From: Streptomyces sp. ACA25
Lineage (GTDB): Bacteria; Actinomycetota; Actinomycetes; Streptomycetales; Streptomycetaceae
Reading direction: 5' to 3'
NCBI RefSeq assembly: GCF_028200735.1
Contig: NZ_JAQKPV010000008.1
Coordinates: forward strand, 1 to 64,000
Length of the DNA: 64,000 bases
Below are positions 10,601 through 19,206 of this stretch, piece by piece. The position numbers were made by a program, and so were the translations under genes. The notes under the pieces are model-generated. The model had not been told where the DNA came from. It made no database searches and saw only the letters and a program-made list of their open reading frames with translations. How positions within the stretch are numbered: the first letter of the stretch is position 1; every line of letters starts with the position of its first letter.

Positions 10601-13600
10601 ATCGCGGTGCTGCGGTCCAGGCAGAGACCCACGAGATCGTCCGGCCGCACCCCGTGGGCGCGCAGCTGCCGTGCGACCCGCTCGGCGGCACGATCCAGTT
10701 CGGTGTACGTCAGGGTGTCGTCGCCGTATTCCACCGCGCGGGCGTCCGGCGTGCGGGCGGCCTGCTCGGCGAAGAGCTCGGCGAGCGACGCGTCCCGGTA
10801 CGGCACTGCCGTGTTGTTCCAGCCCTCAAGCAGCTGGTAGCGGTCAGCGTCGTCCAGGAGGGACACCGCGGACAGCGGTGCGTCCGGGTCGGCGAGAGCG
10901 CCGCGGAGGACGACGGTGAGGTGGTGCAGCAGCCTGCGTACGGTTTCGGCCTCGAAGAGGGCCGTGGCGTGCAGGACCGTGCCGCGCACGCGGTCCCCGT
11001 CCTCGGTCAGGTGCACTTCCAGGTCGACGCGGGTGAACGCGTGCTCGTCGAGCAGCGGCTCCAGTCGCGCCCCGCCGAGCCGGTCGCCCTTGTCGCCGGG
11101 CGCCCTCATGAGCTGGAAGACCACCTGCACCAGCGGGTTGCGGGACAGGTCTCGCTCGGGTGCGAGCGCCTCCACGAGGTGCTCGAACGGCACGTCCTGG
11201 TGCTCCAGGGCGCCCACCGCTGACTCCCGCACCCGGCCCAGCAGTTCGCGGAACGTCGGGTCACCGGAGAGATCGGTCCGCAGCACCAGCATGTTGACGA
11301 AGAAGCCGATCAGCCGCTCCACCTCTGCGCGGGTGCGGCCCGCGACGGGCGTGCCGACGGCGACGTCCTCGGTGCCGGCGAAGCGCGCCAGCACCACGGA
11401 GAACGCGGCCAGCAGCGTCATGTAGAGCGTGGCGCCCTCGTCGTCGCCGAGCGCCCTCGCGGCGCGGACCAGATCCTCGGGCAGCTCCCACGACTGGGAA
11501 GCGCCCGCCGACGTGGCCACTGCGGGCCTCGGGTGATCCAGGGGCAGTTCCAGCGGGCGTAGCCCGGCGAGCCGGTCGCGCCAGTACTCCACATGACCGT
11601 CGAGTACGGCGCCGGTGAGGTGCGCGCGCTGCCATACAGCGAAGTCGCCGTACTGCACGGGCAGTTCGGGCAAGACGGGCTCGCGCCCTTCGAGCGCGGC
11701 GGTGTACGCCTCGGCCAGCTCACCCCAGAAGACCGCGTGCGACCAGCCGTCGGTGGCGGCGTGGTGCACGGTGATCAGGACGGCGTGGTCCTGGGGCGCG
11801 AGCCGCAGCACACGGGCGCGCAGCAGCGGGCCCCGCGCCAGGTCGAACGGAAGGGCGGCGTCCGCTGCGGCCAGCGCCTGCGCCTCGGCCTCGCCGGCCA
11901 CGTCGGTGACGGCAAGAGGTATCTCGCACGTGTCCTGGACAACGGCGACCGGCGTGCCGCCGCCGCCGTCGGCAAAGACCGTACGGAGCGCCTCGTGCCG
12001 GGCCACGACGGCCGACAGCGCACCGCGGAATGCGTCGGCGTCGAACGGTCCACGGGCGCGTACGCCCATCGCCACGTTCCAGAAGCCGCTGTCCGGGGTG
12101 AGCCGGTCGAGGAACCACAACCGCTGCTGGGAGAAGGACAGCGGCAGCGCGCCGTCGCGCGGCGCGGGCCGGATCACTTCCACCTCGGTGGCGAGGTCGC
12201 CGACCGCCTCGGCCAGCCTGCGCGGTGTGCGCAGCTCGAACAGCGACTGCAGCGCGACGTCGGGACCGAAGCGGGCCCGGATCTTCGCGATCGCCCGGGT
12301 GGCCAGTAGCGAGTGGCCGCCGAGGGCGAAGAAGTCGTCGTCAACACCGACCGGTTGCACCTCGAGCACCTCGGCGAAGATCTCGCACAGTGCCTTCTCG
12401 GGCTCGGTCGTGGGCGGTACGTACCCGGCCTCGGCGACGGAGCGCGCGTCCGGCGCGGGCAGCGCCCTGCGGTCGATCTTGCCGGTGGTGGAGAGCGGGA
12501 ACCTGTCCAGCGCCACGAACGCCGACGGCACCATGTAGTCCGGCACTCCGCCGGCCGCGTGGGCGCGCAGCGCGGGCAGCACGCTCTCGTCGCTGCCGGG
12601 CTCCAAGACCACGTACGTCACCAGACGCTTGTCGCCCGGGACATCCTCGCGTACGGCGACGGTCACCTGTGACACGGCGGGGTGGCGCAGAAGCACGGCC
12701 TCGATCTCGCCCAGCTCCACCCGGAACCCGCGGATCTTCACCTGTGCGTCGATCCGGCCCAGGAACTCCAGCGCGCCGCCGGGCAGCCACCGCACGACGT
12801 CGCCAGTGCGGTACATCCGCGCGCCGGACGGGCCCCACGGGTCGGGCACGAACTTCTCGGCGGTCAGCTCGGGCATGCCCACGTAGCCGCGCGCCACGCG
12901 TGGCCCGGCGATGACCAGCTCGCCCGCGACACCCAGCGGCACCGGCGTGAGATCGCTGTCCACGACGTACACACGGGTGTTGTCGATCGGCGCGCCGATC
13001 GGGACCCGGGAGCCCGTCAGCGTGAAGCCGGGCTCCATCGGGAACAGCGTGGCGAACGCGGTCGCCTCGGTCGGGCCGTACGCGTCGACAACGGTCAACT
13101 GCGGGTGGGCGGCCATCACTCGGGCCACGGTCTCGCCCGAGACGGCCTCGCCACCGGTCAGCACCTCGCGCAGGCCCTCGAAGCAGGGCAGGCACTCCTC
13201 AACGAGCAGGCTGAACAACGGCGCGGGCAGGCACATCGCTGTGACGCCGTGCTCGCGGATCAACCGGTCGAAGGTCTGCGGCTCCACGTGCTCGTCGGCG
13301 GCGATGACGACCTGCTTGCCCGCCAGCAGGAACGGCCACAGCTCGTAGGCGGAGATGTCGGTGGCCAGCGGGAAGTGCAGCAGCACCCGCTCGTGGTTCC
13401 CGTTGAGCCACCGGCGGTCGGCGGCCAGCACCACGACGTTGCCGTGGGTCACCGCCACGCCCTTGGGCTCGCCGCTGGAGCCCGACGTGTAGATCACGTA
13501 CGCCGTCGAGTCGCGGGGCGGGTCGATGCCGGGGTCGGTGTCGGGCGCGTCGCCCGGATGATCCACGTCGAGCACCGTCGCACCGGCGGTGCCGGGCACG

Positions 13601-16600
13601 GGCCGGTCGGCGATGACGAGGCGCAGGCCGGACGTGGCCACGATCCGCTCGGTGCGGCCCGCCGGGTTGCGCGGGTCGAGCGGCACGTAGGCGCCGCCCG
13701 CCTTGAGCACGCCGAGCACAGCCGCGACCATGTTGGCCGACCGGCCGGTGGCCACTCCGACCGGCTCGTCAGGACCGACTCCCTGCGCCAGCAGGATGTG
13801 CGCGAACCGATTGGCCCGCCGGTCCAGTTCGGCGTACGTCACCCGCTCGTCGCCGCACACCAACGCCACGGCGTCGGGAGTACGGGCGGCCTGCTCGGCG
13901 TACAACCGCGGCACGGACCCGTCCGGCAGCGGCGCAGCCGTGTCGTTCCACTCGACCAGCACACGGTGCCGGTCGGCGTCATCGAGCATCGTCGCCGCGG
14001 AGATCGGCCGGTCGGGGTCAGCGAGCACCTGGCCGAGGACCACGGTGACATGGCGCATGAGCTGGCGGACGGTATCGGCGTCGAACAGGTCAGCCGCGTA
14101 GAGCACGGTCGCGGTGACGTCGTCGTCCACCTCGACGGCGTGCACTTCGAGGTCCATCCGGGTGTACGCGTGGTCGAGGTCGAAGTGCTCGACCTCGGCA
14201 CCCGCCCACGACGGCCACCCCGGCGCGCCGGTGAGCAGCTGGAAAGCCACCTGCGCCAACGGGTTGCGCGAGAGGTCACGCTGCGGGCGCAGCCGCTCCA
14301 CCAGGTGCTCGAACGGCACGTCCTGGTGCTCGACGGCGCCCACGGCCGACTCCCGTACGCGGCCCAGCAGTTCCCGGAAGGTCGGGTCGCCCGAGGTGTC
14401 CGTGCGCACCACGACGACGTTGACGAAGAAGCCGATCAACGCCTCGACCTCGGCGTGGGTGCGGCCGGCAGTCGGCGAACCCACGGCCACGTCATCCGTC
14501 CGTGCGTAGCGGGACAGCACGACGTTGAACGCGGCCAGCAGTGCCATGTAGAGCGTAGCGCCCTCCTGGGCGGCCACGGCGCGGGCGGCGCGGACCAGCT
14601 CGGCGGGCACGGCCCACGGCAGTGCGCCCGCCCGGCCGGTGGCGACCGCGGGGCGCGCCTTGTCCAGCGGCAGCTCCAGCGGACCAAGGTCCGCCAGCCG
14701 CTTGATCCAGTAGTCGGCGCGGCGCTCCAGCACGTCACCGGAGAGCCATGACCGCTGCCACACCGCGAAGTCGGCGTACTGCACGGGCAGGTCTGCCGGC
14801 GCGCTGCCGGAGTACGCGGCGGCCACCTCCGCCCACAGCAGCGCCTGGGACCAGCCATCGGTCGCCACGTGGTGTACGGCGACCACCAGCACGTGGTCGT
14901 CCTGACCGAGGCGCAGCAGGGTGGCGCGCAGCAGCGGACCGTGGGCGAGATCGAACCCGATCGAGAGCTCCGCCGATGCCGCCGCACGCGCCGCGTCGAC
15001 GCCGTCCACCTCGATCAGGGGCAACGGGACTGGTGCGGGAGCACCGATGACCGCGACGGGGACGCCGTCCTCGACAGCGAAGGTCGTACGCAGCGCCTCG
15101 TGGCGGGCTACAACGGCCGACAGAGCCTCCGCCAGCCGCGCGGGGTCGATCCCGCCGCGCACCCGCATGGCGCCGCCCGACGTGTAGGACGCGTTGCCCG
15201 GGGCGAGTTGGTCGAGGAACCAAAGCCGCTGCTGTGCGAACGACAGCGGTAGTGGGCCCTCACGCTCCACCGCCACCAGCGGCGGCGCGTTCGTGGCCCC
15301 CGCCGCGGCGACGACAGCGGCCAGCGCGCGGGCAGTGCGGTGCTCGAACAGCTCCCGCAGCGGCACCTCGGCGCCGAGCACGCTCGCGACCCGGGCGATG
15401 ACTCGGGTCGCCAGCAGCGAATGCCCACCGCGGACGAAGAAGTCGTCCTCGGCGCCGATGTCCGCGACGCCCAGCACCTCGGCGAAGATGCCGCACAGCG
15501 CGCGCTCGGTCTCGGTGCGCGGCGCGACGTGGCCCGCCCCCTCCTCTTCCTCGGGGGCGGGCAGCGCGGCACGGTCGATCTTGCCGGTTGCGGCGAGCGG
15601 CAGCGCGTCCAGCAGGACGTACGCCGACGGCACCAGGTAATCCGGCAGGGCGGCCGACGCGTACGTGCGCAACGCGGCGACGTCGCCGCCGTCGACGTTC
15701 GCGCGCGGGACGACATAGGAGACGAGCTGCCTGCCCGCCGCGCCATCACCCCGTACGACGACGGCGACGTGCGCGACGGCGGGGTGCCCGGCCAGGACGG
15801 CCTCGACCTCGCCCGGCTCCACGCGGAAGCCCCGCAGCTTCACCTGGCCGTCGGCGCGGCCCAGGAACTCCAGCACGCCGGCGGCCCGGCGGCGCACCAC
15901 ATCACCCGTGCGGTACATACGCGTCCCGGGCGGGCCGAACGGGTCGGGCAGGAACCGCTCGGCGGTGTCCAAGGGGCGACCCGCGTAACCACGCGCCAGG
16001 CCCGCGCCCGCCACGTACAGCTCACCGGGTACGCCGAAGGGCACCGGCCGCAGGCGGTCATCGAGAACGTAGGCGGTGGTGTTGTCGATCGGCAGGCCGA
16101 TGGGCACCCGGCCGGCCGGCGAAGGATCCCCCGGCGCCATCGCGTGCACCGTGGCGAACGTCGTGGTCTCGGTGGGGCCGTAGCCGTTGAGCACCGTCAG
16201 ACCGGGGTGTGCGGCACGCACGCGGGCCACGGTCCCGGGCAGCACCGTGTCACCGCCCGCGATGACCTCGCGGAGACCCGCCAGGCACTCCACGTTCTCC
16301 TCGGCCACCAGGTCGAACAGGCCCGACGTCAGCCACAGAGCAGTGACGCCGTACTCGGCGACCACCCGCGCGATCGCCCGCGGCCCGATCGCTCCTGGCG
16401 GGGCGACGACCACGCACCGGCCCGACAGCAGTGGCGACCACAGCTCGTAGGTCGAGGCGTCGAACGCGTGCGGCGAGTGCAGCAGCACGCGCTCGTGCGC
16501 CCCGTTGGCCCACCGCCGGTCCAGGGCCAGGGCGGCCACGGCGCGATGCGTCACGACGACGCCCTTCGGCGTACCGGTGGAGCCCGACGTGGACATCACG

Positions 16601-18507
16601 TACGCCAGGCCGTCAGGGTGCACGGCATCATCGGGCGCGGTGTCCGGGACATCGCCCAGGTCGGCCCGCAGGTCCGCCACCGGCAGGTCCTCGGCGCCCG
16701 GAACCGCCTCGTCACGGTCGGCCAGCAGCAGCGCCGCGCCCGTGGCGGCGAGGACCGCTCGGGTACGCCCGGCAGGGTTGCGGCCATCCAGCGGCAGATA
16801 CGCACCACCCGCCTTGAGCACGGCCAGCACGGCGACCACCAGACGCACGGACCTCTCCGCCGCCAGTGCGACCACGTGTTCCGGTCCGACGCCGCGGTCC
16901 CGCAACACATGGGCGAGCCGGTTGGCGGCCCGGTCGAGTTCGGCGTACGTCCACGCGTCGGCGCCGTCGACCACCGCCACGGTGTCCGGCGTACGCGCGG
17001 CCTGCGCGGCGAACAGTGCGTGCAGCGTGCCGTCGGGCAGCGGCACGGTCGTGCCGTGCGCGGCCGCGAGCAGCACGGACCGCTCGTCGGCGTCCGTCAT
17101 CGGCAGCCGGGACAGCGGCGCGTCCGGGGCTTCGGCCGCCGCGCGCAGCACGGTCGTCAGATGCCGGGCCAGCCCCTCGACGGTCTCGGCGTCGAACAGT
17201 GCGCGGCTGTAGTTGGCCAGGCCGCCCACCCCGCCGTCGGCGTCCTCGCCGAGGTAGATCTCCAGGTCCATCCGCGTGAAGGCGCGGTCGCCCGCGAACG
17301 GCTCGGTGGTGGTTCCGGAGAACGCCGCGGGGCCCGACGTCGGCCCTTGCACGACCTGGAACACGACCTGAGCCAGCGGGTTGCGCGACAGGTCACGCTC
17401 GGGGACCAGCTTCTCCACCAGGTACTCGAACGGCACGTCCTGGTGCGCCATCGCGTCCACCGATGCCGTGCGCACGCGGTCGACCAGTTCGCGGAACGTC
17501 GGGTCGCCCGACAGATCGGTGCGCGTCACCACGGTGTTGACGAAGAACCCGATCAGGTTCTCGACCTCGGACATCGGCCGGCCCGCGACGGGCTGTGCCA
17601 CGGCGACGTCCTCAGTACGGGCGTGTCGCGCCAGGACGATACTGAAGGCGGCCAGCAGCGTCATGTGCAGGGTCGCGCCCTGCTGCTCCCCCACGGCTCG
17701 GGCAGCTGCGACCACGTCTGCGGGCAGCCGCCACATGACGACCCCGCCCTCGGCCGACGCCACTGCGGGGCGCGGCCGGTCCAGCGGCAGCTCCAGGGGC
17801 GTGAGGCCGGCCAGGGTCTCTCGCCAGAACTCCAGGCGCCGTTCCAGCTCGGCGGGGGGCAGCGTGCGACGCTGCCAGGCGGCGAAATCAACGTACTGCA
17901 CGCGCAGTTCGGGCAGCACCGGTTCCCGGCCGTCGGCCAGTGCGGCGTACGCGGCAGTGAGCTCGGCCCACAGCACGCCGTGTGACCAGCCATCGGTGGC
18001 TATGTGATGCACCGTCAACAACAGTATGTGGTCGTCCTCGGCCAGCCGCAGCAGGCGGGCGCGGAACAGCGGCCCCTCACGCAGATCGAAGGGGCGTGCG
18101 GCCTCGTCGCCCGCCAGTCGCTCCGCCTCGGCCTCATCGGCGACGTCGACCACGGGCACCGGCACCGGCGCGGCGGGCTGTATGACGGCGGAGGGCACAC
18201 CGGCGTCGTCGGTGAAGACGGTGCGCAGCGTCTCGTGCCGTGCCACGATCCGGCTCAGCGCACGGCCGAGCACTTCGGTGCGGAGAGGGCCGCGCACGCG
18301 TACGGCGGATCCGAAGTTGTAGAACGCGCTGCCCGGCATCAGTCGGTCGAGGAACCACAGCCGCTGCTGCGCGAATGCCAACTCCAACGGCCGGTCCCGC
18401 GGCACAGGTGTGATGCCTGCGGATCCCGCGCCCACCTTCGCCGTACGCGCCCGCAGCCTGCTCAGCGCCGAGTCCAGACCCGGTCGCCCCCCTGCTCTCC
18501 TGGTCAT
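7678..18507 (-). CDS. sfaD: Trimodular NRPS C-A-T-C-A-T-C-A-T-C, Val / m-Tyr / piperazate-type
   Basis: About 3609 residues from the ATG at 18507, which overlaps the upstream TGA by 4 bases. Domain positions: C1 30-460, A1 470-970, T1 985-1060, C2 1080-1500, A2 1515-2005, T2 2025-2090, C3 2110-2550, A3 2560-3070, T3 3085-3155, C4 3170-3600. All four C domains keep HHxxxDG, and the three T domains carry GGHS. Hand-read specificity codes: A1 DAYWIGGTFK (valine-like), A2 DIYCLGAAFK (no code I recognise), A3 DVQFSAHVVK (proline-like, suits a cyclic imino acid). No epimerase or thioesterase is present. C1 would accept a polyketide acyl chain; the final C domain has no A-T after it, so it probably releases the chain by macrocyclisation. 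The flanking m-Tyr and piperazate genes support Val, m-Tyr, piperazate in that order. Substrates and the sfa name are inference. Confidence 0.93.
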   Translation of the reverse strand: MTRRAGGRPGLDSALSRLRARTAKVGAGSAGITPVPRDRPLELAFAQQRLWFLDRLMPGSAFYNFGSAVRVRGPLRTEVLGRALSRIVARHETLRTVFTDDAGVPSAVIQPAAPVPVPVVDVADEAEAERLAGDEAARPFDLREGPLFRARLLRLAEDDHILLLTVHHIATDGWSHGVLWAELTAAYAALADGREPVLPELRVQYVDFAAWQRRTLPPAELERRLEFWRETLAGLTPLELPLDRPRPAVASAEGGVVMWRLPADVVAAARAVGEQQGATLHMTLLAAFSIVLARHARTEDVAVAQPVAGRPMSEVENLIGFFVNTVVTRTDLSGDPTFRELVDRVRTASVDAMAHQDVPFEYLVEKLVPERDLSRNPLAQVVFQVVQGPTSGPAAFSGTTTEPFAGDRAFTRMDLEIYLGEDADGGVGGLANYSRALFDAETVEGLARHLTTVLRAAAEAPDAPLSRLPMTDADERSVLLAAAHGTTVPLPDGTLHALFAAQAARTPDTVAVVDGADAWTYAELDRAANRLAHVLRDRGVGPEHVVALAAERSVRLVVAVLAVLKAGGAYLPLDGRNPAGRTRAVLAATGAALLLADRDEAVPGAEDLPVADLRADLGDVPDTAPDDAVHPDGLAYVMSTSGSTGTPKGVVVTHRAVAALALDRRWANGAHERVLLHSPHAFDASTYELWSPLLSGRCVVVAPPGAIGPRAIARVVAEYGVTALWLTSGLFDLVAEENVECLAGLREVIAGGDTVLPGTVARVRAAHPGLTVLNGYGPTETTTFATVHAMAPGDPSPAGRVPIGLPIDNTTAYVLDDRLRPVPFGVPGELYVAGAGLARGYAGRPLDTAERFLPDPFGPPGTRMYRTGDVVRRRAAGVLEFLGRADGQVKLRGFRVEPGEVEAVLAGHPAVAHVAVVVRGDGAAGRQLVSYVVPRANVDGGDVAALRTYASAALPDYLVPSAYVLLDALPLAATGKIDRAALPAPEEEEGAGHVAPRTETERALCGIFAEVLGVADIGAEDDFFVRGGHSLLATRVIARVASVLGAEVPLRELFEHRTARALAAVVAAAGATNAPPLVAVEREGPLPLSFAQQRLWFLDQLAPGNASYTSGGAMRVRGGIDPARLAEALSAVVARHEALRTTFAVEDGVPVAVIGAPAPVPLPLIEVDGVDAARAAASAELSIGFDLAHGPLLRATLLRLGQDDHVLVVAVHHVATDGWSQALLWAEVAAAYSGSAPADLPVQYADFAVWQRSWLSGDVLERRADYWIKRLADLGPLELPLDKARPAVATGRAGALPWAVPAELVRAARAVAAQEGATLYMALLAAFNVVLSRYARTDDVAVGSPTAGRTHAEVEALIGFFVNVVVVRTDTSGDPTFRELLGRVRESAVGAVEHQDVPFEHLVERLRPQRDLSRNPLAQVAFQLLTGAPGWPSWAGAEVEHFDLDHAYTRMDLEVHAVEVDDDVTATVLYAADLFDADTVRQLMRHVTVVLGQVLADPDRPISAATMLDDADRHRVLVEWNDTAAPLPDGSVPRLYAEQAARTPDAVALVCGDERVTYAELDRRANRFAHILLAQGVGPDEPVGVATGRSANMVAAVLGVLKAGGAYVPLDPRNPAGRTERIVATSGLRLVIADRPVPGTAGATVLDVDHPGDAPDTDPGIDPPRDSTAYVIYTSGSSGEPKGVAVTHGNVVVLAADRRWLNGNHERVLLHFPLATDISAYELWPFLLAGKQVVIAADEHVEPQTFDRLIREHGVTAMCLPAPLFSLLVEECLPCFEGLREVLTGGEAVSGETVARVMAAHPQLTVVDAYGPTEATAFATLFPMEPGFTLTGSRVPIGAPIDNTRVYVVDSDLTPVPLGVAGELVIAGPRVARGYVGMPELTAEKFVPDPWGPSGARMYRTGDVVRWLPGGALEFLGRIDAQVKIRGFRVELGEIEAVLLRHPAVSQVTVAVREDVPGDKRLVTYVVLEPGSDESVLPALRAHAAGGVPDYMVPSAFVALDRFPLSTTGKIDRRALPAPDARSVAEAGYVPPTTEPEKALCEIFAEVLEVQPVGVDDDFFALGGHSLLATRAIAKIRARFGPDVALQSLFELRTPRRLAEAVGDLATEVEVIRPAPRDGALPLSFSQQRLWFLDRLTPDSGFWNVAMGVRARGPFDADAFRGALSAVVARHEALRTVFADGGGGTPVAVVQDTCEIPLAVTDVAGEAEAQALAAADAALPFDLARGPLLRARVLRLAPQDHAVLITVHHAATDGWSHAVFWGELAEAYTAALEGREPVLPELPVQYGDFAVWQRAHLTGAVLDGHVEYWRDRLAGLRPLELPLDHPRPAVATSAGASQSWELPEDLVRAARALGDDEGATLYMTLLAAFSVVLARFAGTEDVAVGTPVAGRTRAEVERLIGFFVNMLVLRTDLSGDPTFRELLGRVRESAVGALEHQDVPFEHLVEALAPERDLSRNPLVQVVFQLMRAPGDKGDRLGGARLEPLLDEHAFTRVDLEVHLTEDGDRVRGTVLHATALFEAETVRRLLHHLTVVLRGALADPDAPLSAVSLLDDADRYQLLEGWNNTAVPYRDASLAELFAEQAARTPDARAVEYGDDTLTYTELDRAAERVARQLRAHGVRPDDLVGLCLDRSTAMIVGLVGVLKAGAAYVPIDPTHPRERVRLIVDDTGMTVAVTERAHAGVFADDTALVLLDALPDGDPAVPAAEADGPGPDSLAYVVYTSGSTGTPKGIAMPARCVVNMLAWQKKAVPGGPGTRTAQFTALTFDVSVQEVLSALLYGETLVIPADEVRRDPARFARWLDERAIEQAFVPNLMIRALAEEANAGRARLTSLRHMSQAGEPLSLDAVLREFCAARPWLRIHNHYGSTEIQVVTAFTLPADVADWPGTAHLGWPVDNSRAYVLDRELRPVPVGVAGELCFAGPGLARGYIGKPELTAGKFVPDPFGPPGSRLYRTGDLGRWRPDGSLEFLGRLDHQVKVRGFRVELGEVEAVLLRHPEVTRAVVVAREDTPGVKRLVGYVVAAPGADGNLPARLRAHLAEAVPDYMVPSAFVVLDAFPLTTTGKVDRGALPSPDLRTTLDVGFAVAGSREEEALCGIFREVLEAERIGVDDDFFALGGHSLVAARTVARIREVLGVEVSLRELFHHRTPRALAEVVAAAPRSAVPPLVPVEKDRPLPLSLTQRQLWQLHEADPDDAVWTIPLALRLGGNLDIDLLGRALTEVVRRHEVLRTVFVPGDEPATVVLPPAEIELLPVDVPDEAAARAAAGVEAARPFDLVRGPVLRPTLLRIAPDDHVLLLMVHHIATDGWSQGVLWSEMSQVYAALSEGRAPRLPELPLQYGDFAVWQRSWLTGAVLDEQLDHWRDRLRGLQPLVLPGARARVAGDNAGVLTEWRLPAELVDAARQVGAAHGATLYMTLLAAFTATLARATGSHDLAVGSPVAGRTRAEVEGMVGFFANFVPLRVGFDGDPSFADLLGRVHTTAVDAYAHQALPWERVAEGLGLDPGEPLVDVVFQLVNVELGELRLPGVRVEPFAGERVYARWNLEVHLVEDPDGGLTGHVVHRAAVHDQTTVDVLLADTATLLSAALADPGLPVSALPMSDPLEGTTHA

Positions 18508-19205
18508 CCGAGTACCCCGGGCTCGTCGTCGAGGCTGACGATGCCCCGGGACCGCATCAGTGCGGCCAGACTCCGGTGTGTCCCCGACTCGCTGCCCTCG
18601 AAGTCCTCGAAGTCCTCGACGATCTTCCGTCGTATTGGCTCCGGCTTCTCCTGGCTGAGCTTGAACATCGTCTGTACCGACTCCACCTGTAGCTCGAAGC
18701 CGCCCACACCGGGCGCGATCTTGCGGAAGTACTCCACGGAGGACTCCTGGTCCCACCCCTGCCCGAACCCGGCTTCCAACCGCCGTGCGGTCTCCCGCAC
18801 GATCTCCAGCACCTCTGCGGGGTCGGCGATGGGGTGCAAGGTGCCCACTATGTGCACCGCCGTGAAGTCCCATGTGGGTGCCGCCGGCGTGACCCCGTAC
18901 ACCGTCGGTGACACGTAGCCGTTCGGCCCCTGGAACACCACCAGCGCTCGATCGCCCTCGCGCATCGCTGTCCACTGCGCGTTACGCACGTTCATGTGGC
19001 CGACCAACGTCGAACCGACCAACGTCGAGCCGGCCGCGACGGCTTCCTCATCAGCGCCGTCGGGCCCGTGGCGGAACAACACCGGCGCGTGCGTGCCCGA
19101 GGGGGCAAGCTCCCCCGGCGTCACCACCAGAGCCAGCGGGTTGGCCTTCAGCATGGCCAGGACCGGACCGCTGCGGTCGTCGGAATACTGCGCACGCTCG
19201 TGCAC
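18504..19205 (-). CDS. sfaC: KtzT-like piperazate synthase (PaiB / FMN-binding fold family)
   Basis: 233 residues from a GTG at 19205, one base past the stop of the ornithine hydroxylase gene and preceded by GGAG. The protein belongs to the PaiB-like family usually labelled negative transcriptional regulator. KtzT, a haem enzyme that closes the N-N bond of L-piperazate from N5-hydroxyornithine, belongs to this family. The family pattern PVLF and LVGHM is visible. Lying directly after an N5-hydroxylase and before an NRPS, the enzyme role is far more likely than gene regulation. A five-residue duplication (GSTLV twice, about residues 62-71, in DNA near 19001-19030) sits just before the conserved GHM. 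The alternative, a true PaiB regulator, is unlikely here. Confidence 0.85.
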   Translation of the reverse strand: MHERAQYSDDRSGPVLAMLKANPLALVVTPGELAPSGTHAPVLFRHGPDGADEEAVAAGSTLVGSTLVGHMNVRNAQWTAMREGDRALVVFQGPNGYVSPTVYGVTPAAPTWDFTAVHIVGTLHPIADPAEVLEIVRETARRLEAGFGQGWDQESSVEYFRKIAPGVGGFELQVESVQTMFKLSQEKPEPIRRKIVEDFEDFEGSESGTHRSLAALMRSRGIVSLDDEPGVLG

Positions 19206-19206
19206 G

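Noticed and set aside
9113..17985. Long open frames in other phases across the NRPS
   Set aside because: The same effect of high GC. Condensation and adenylation motifs are unbroken only in the frame given.
18504..19205. FMN-binding negative transcriptional regulator (PaiB)
   Set aside because: This is the usual automatic label, but the position between an ornithine N-hydroxylase and an NRPS points to a KtzT-type enzyme.
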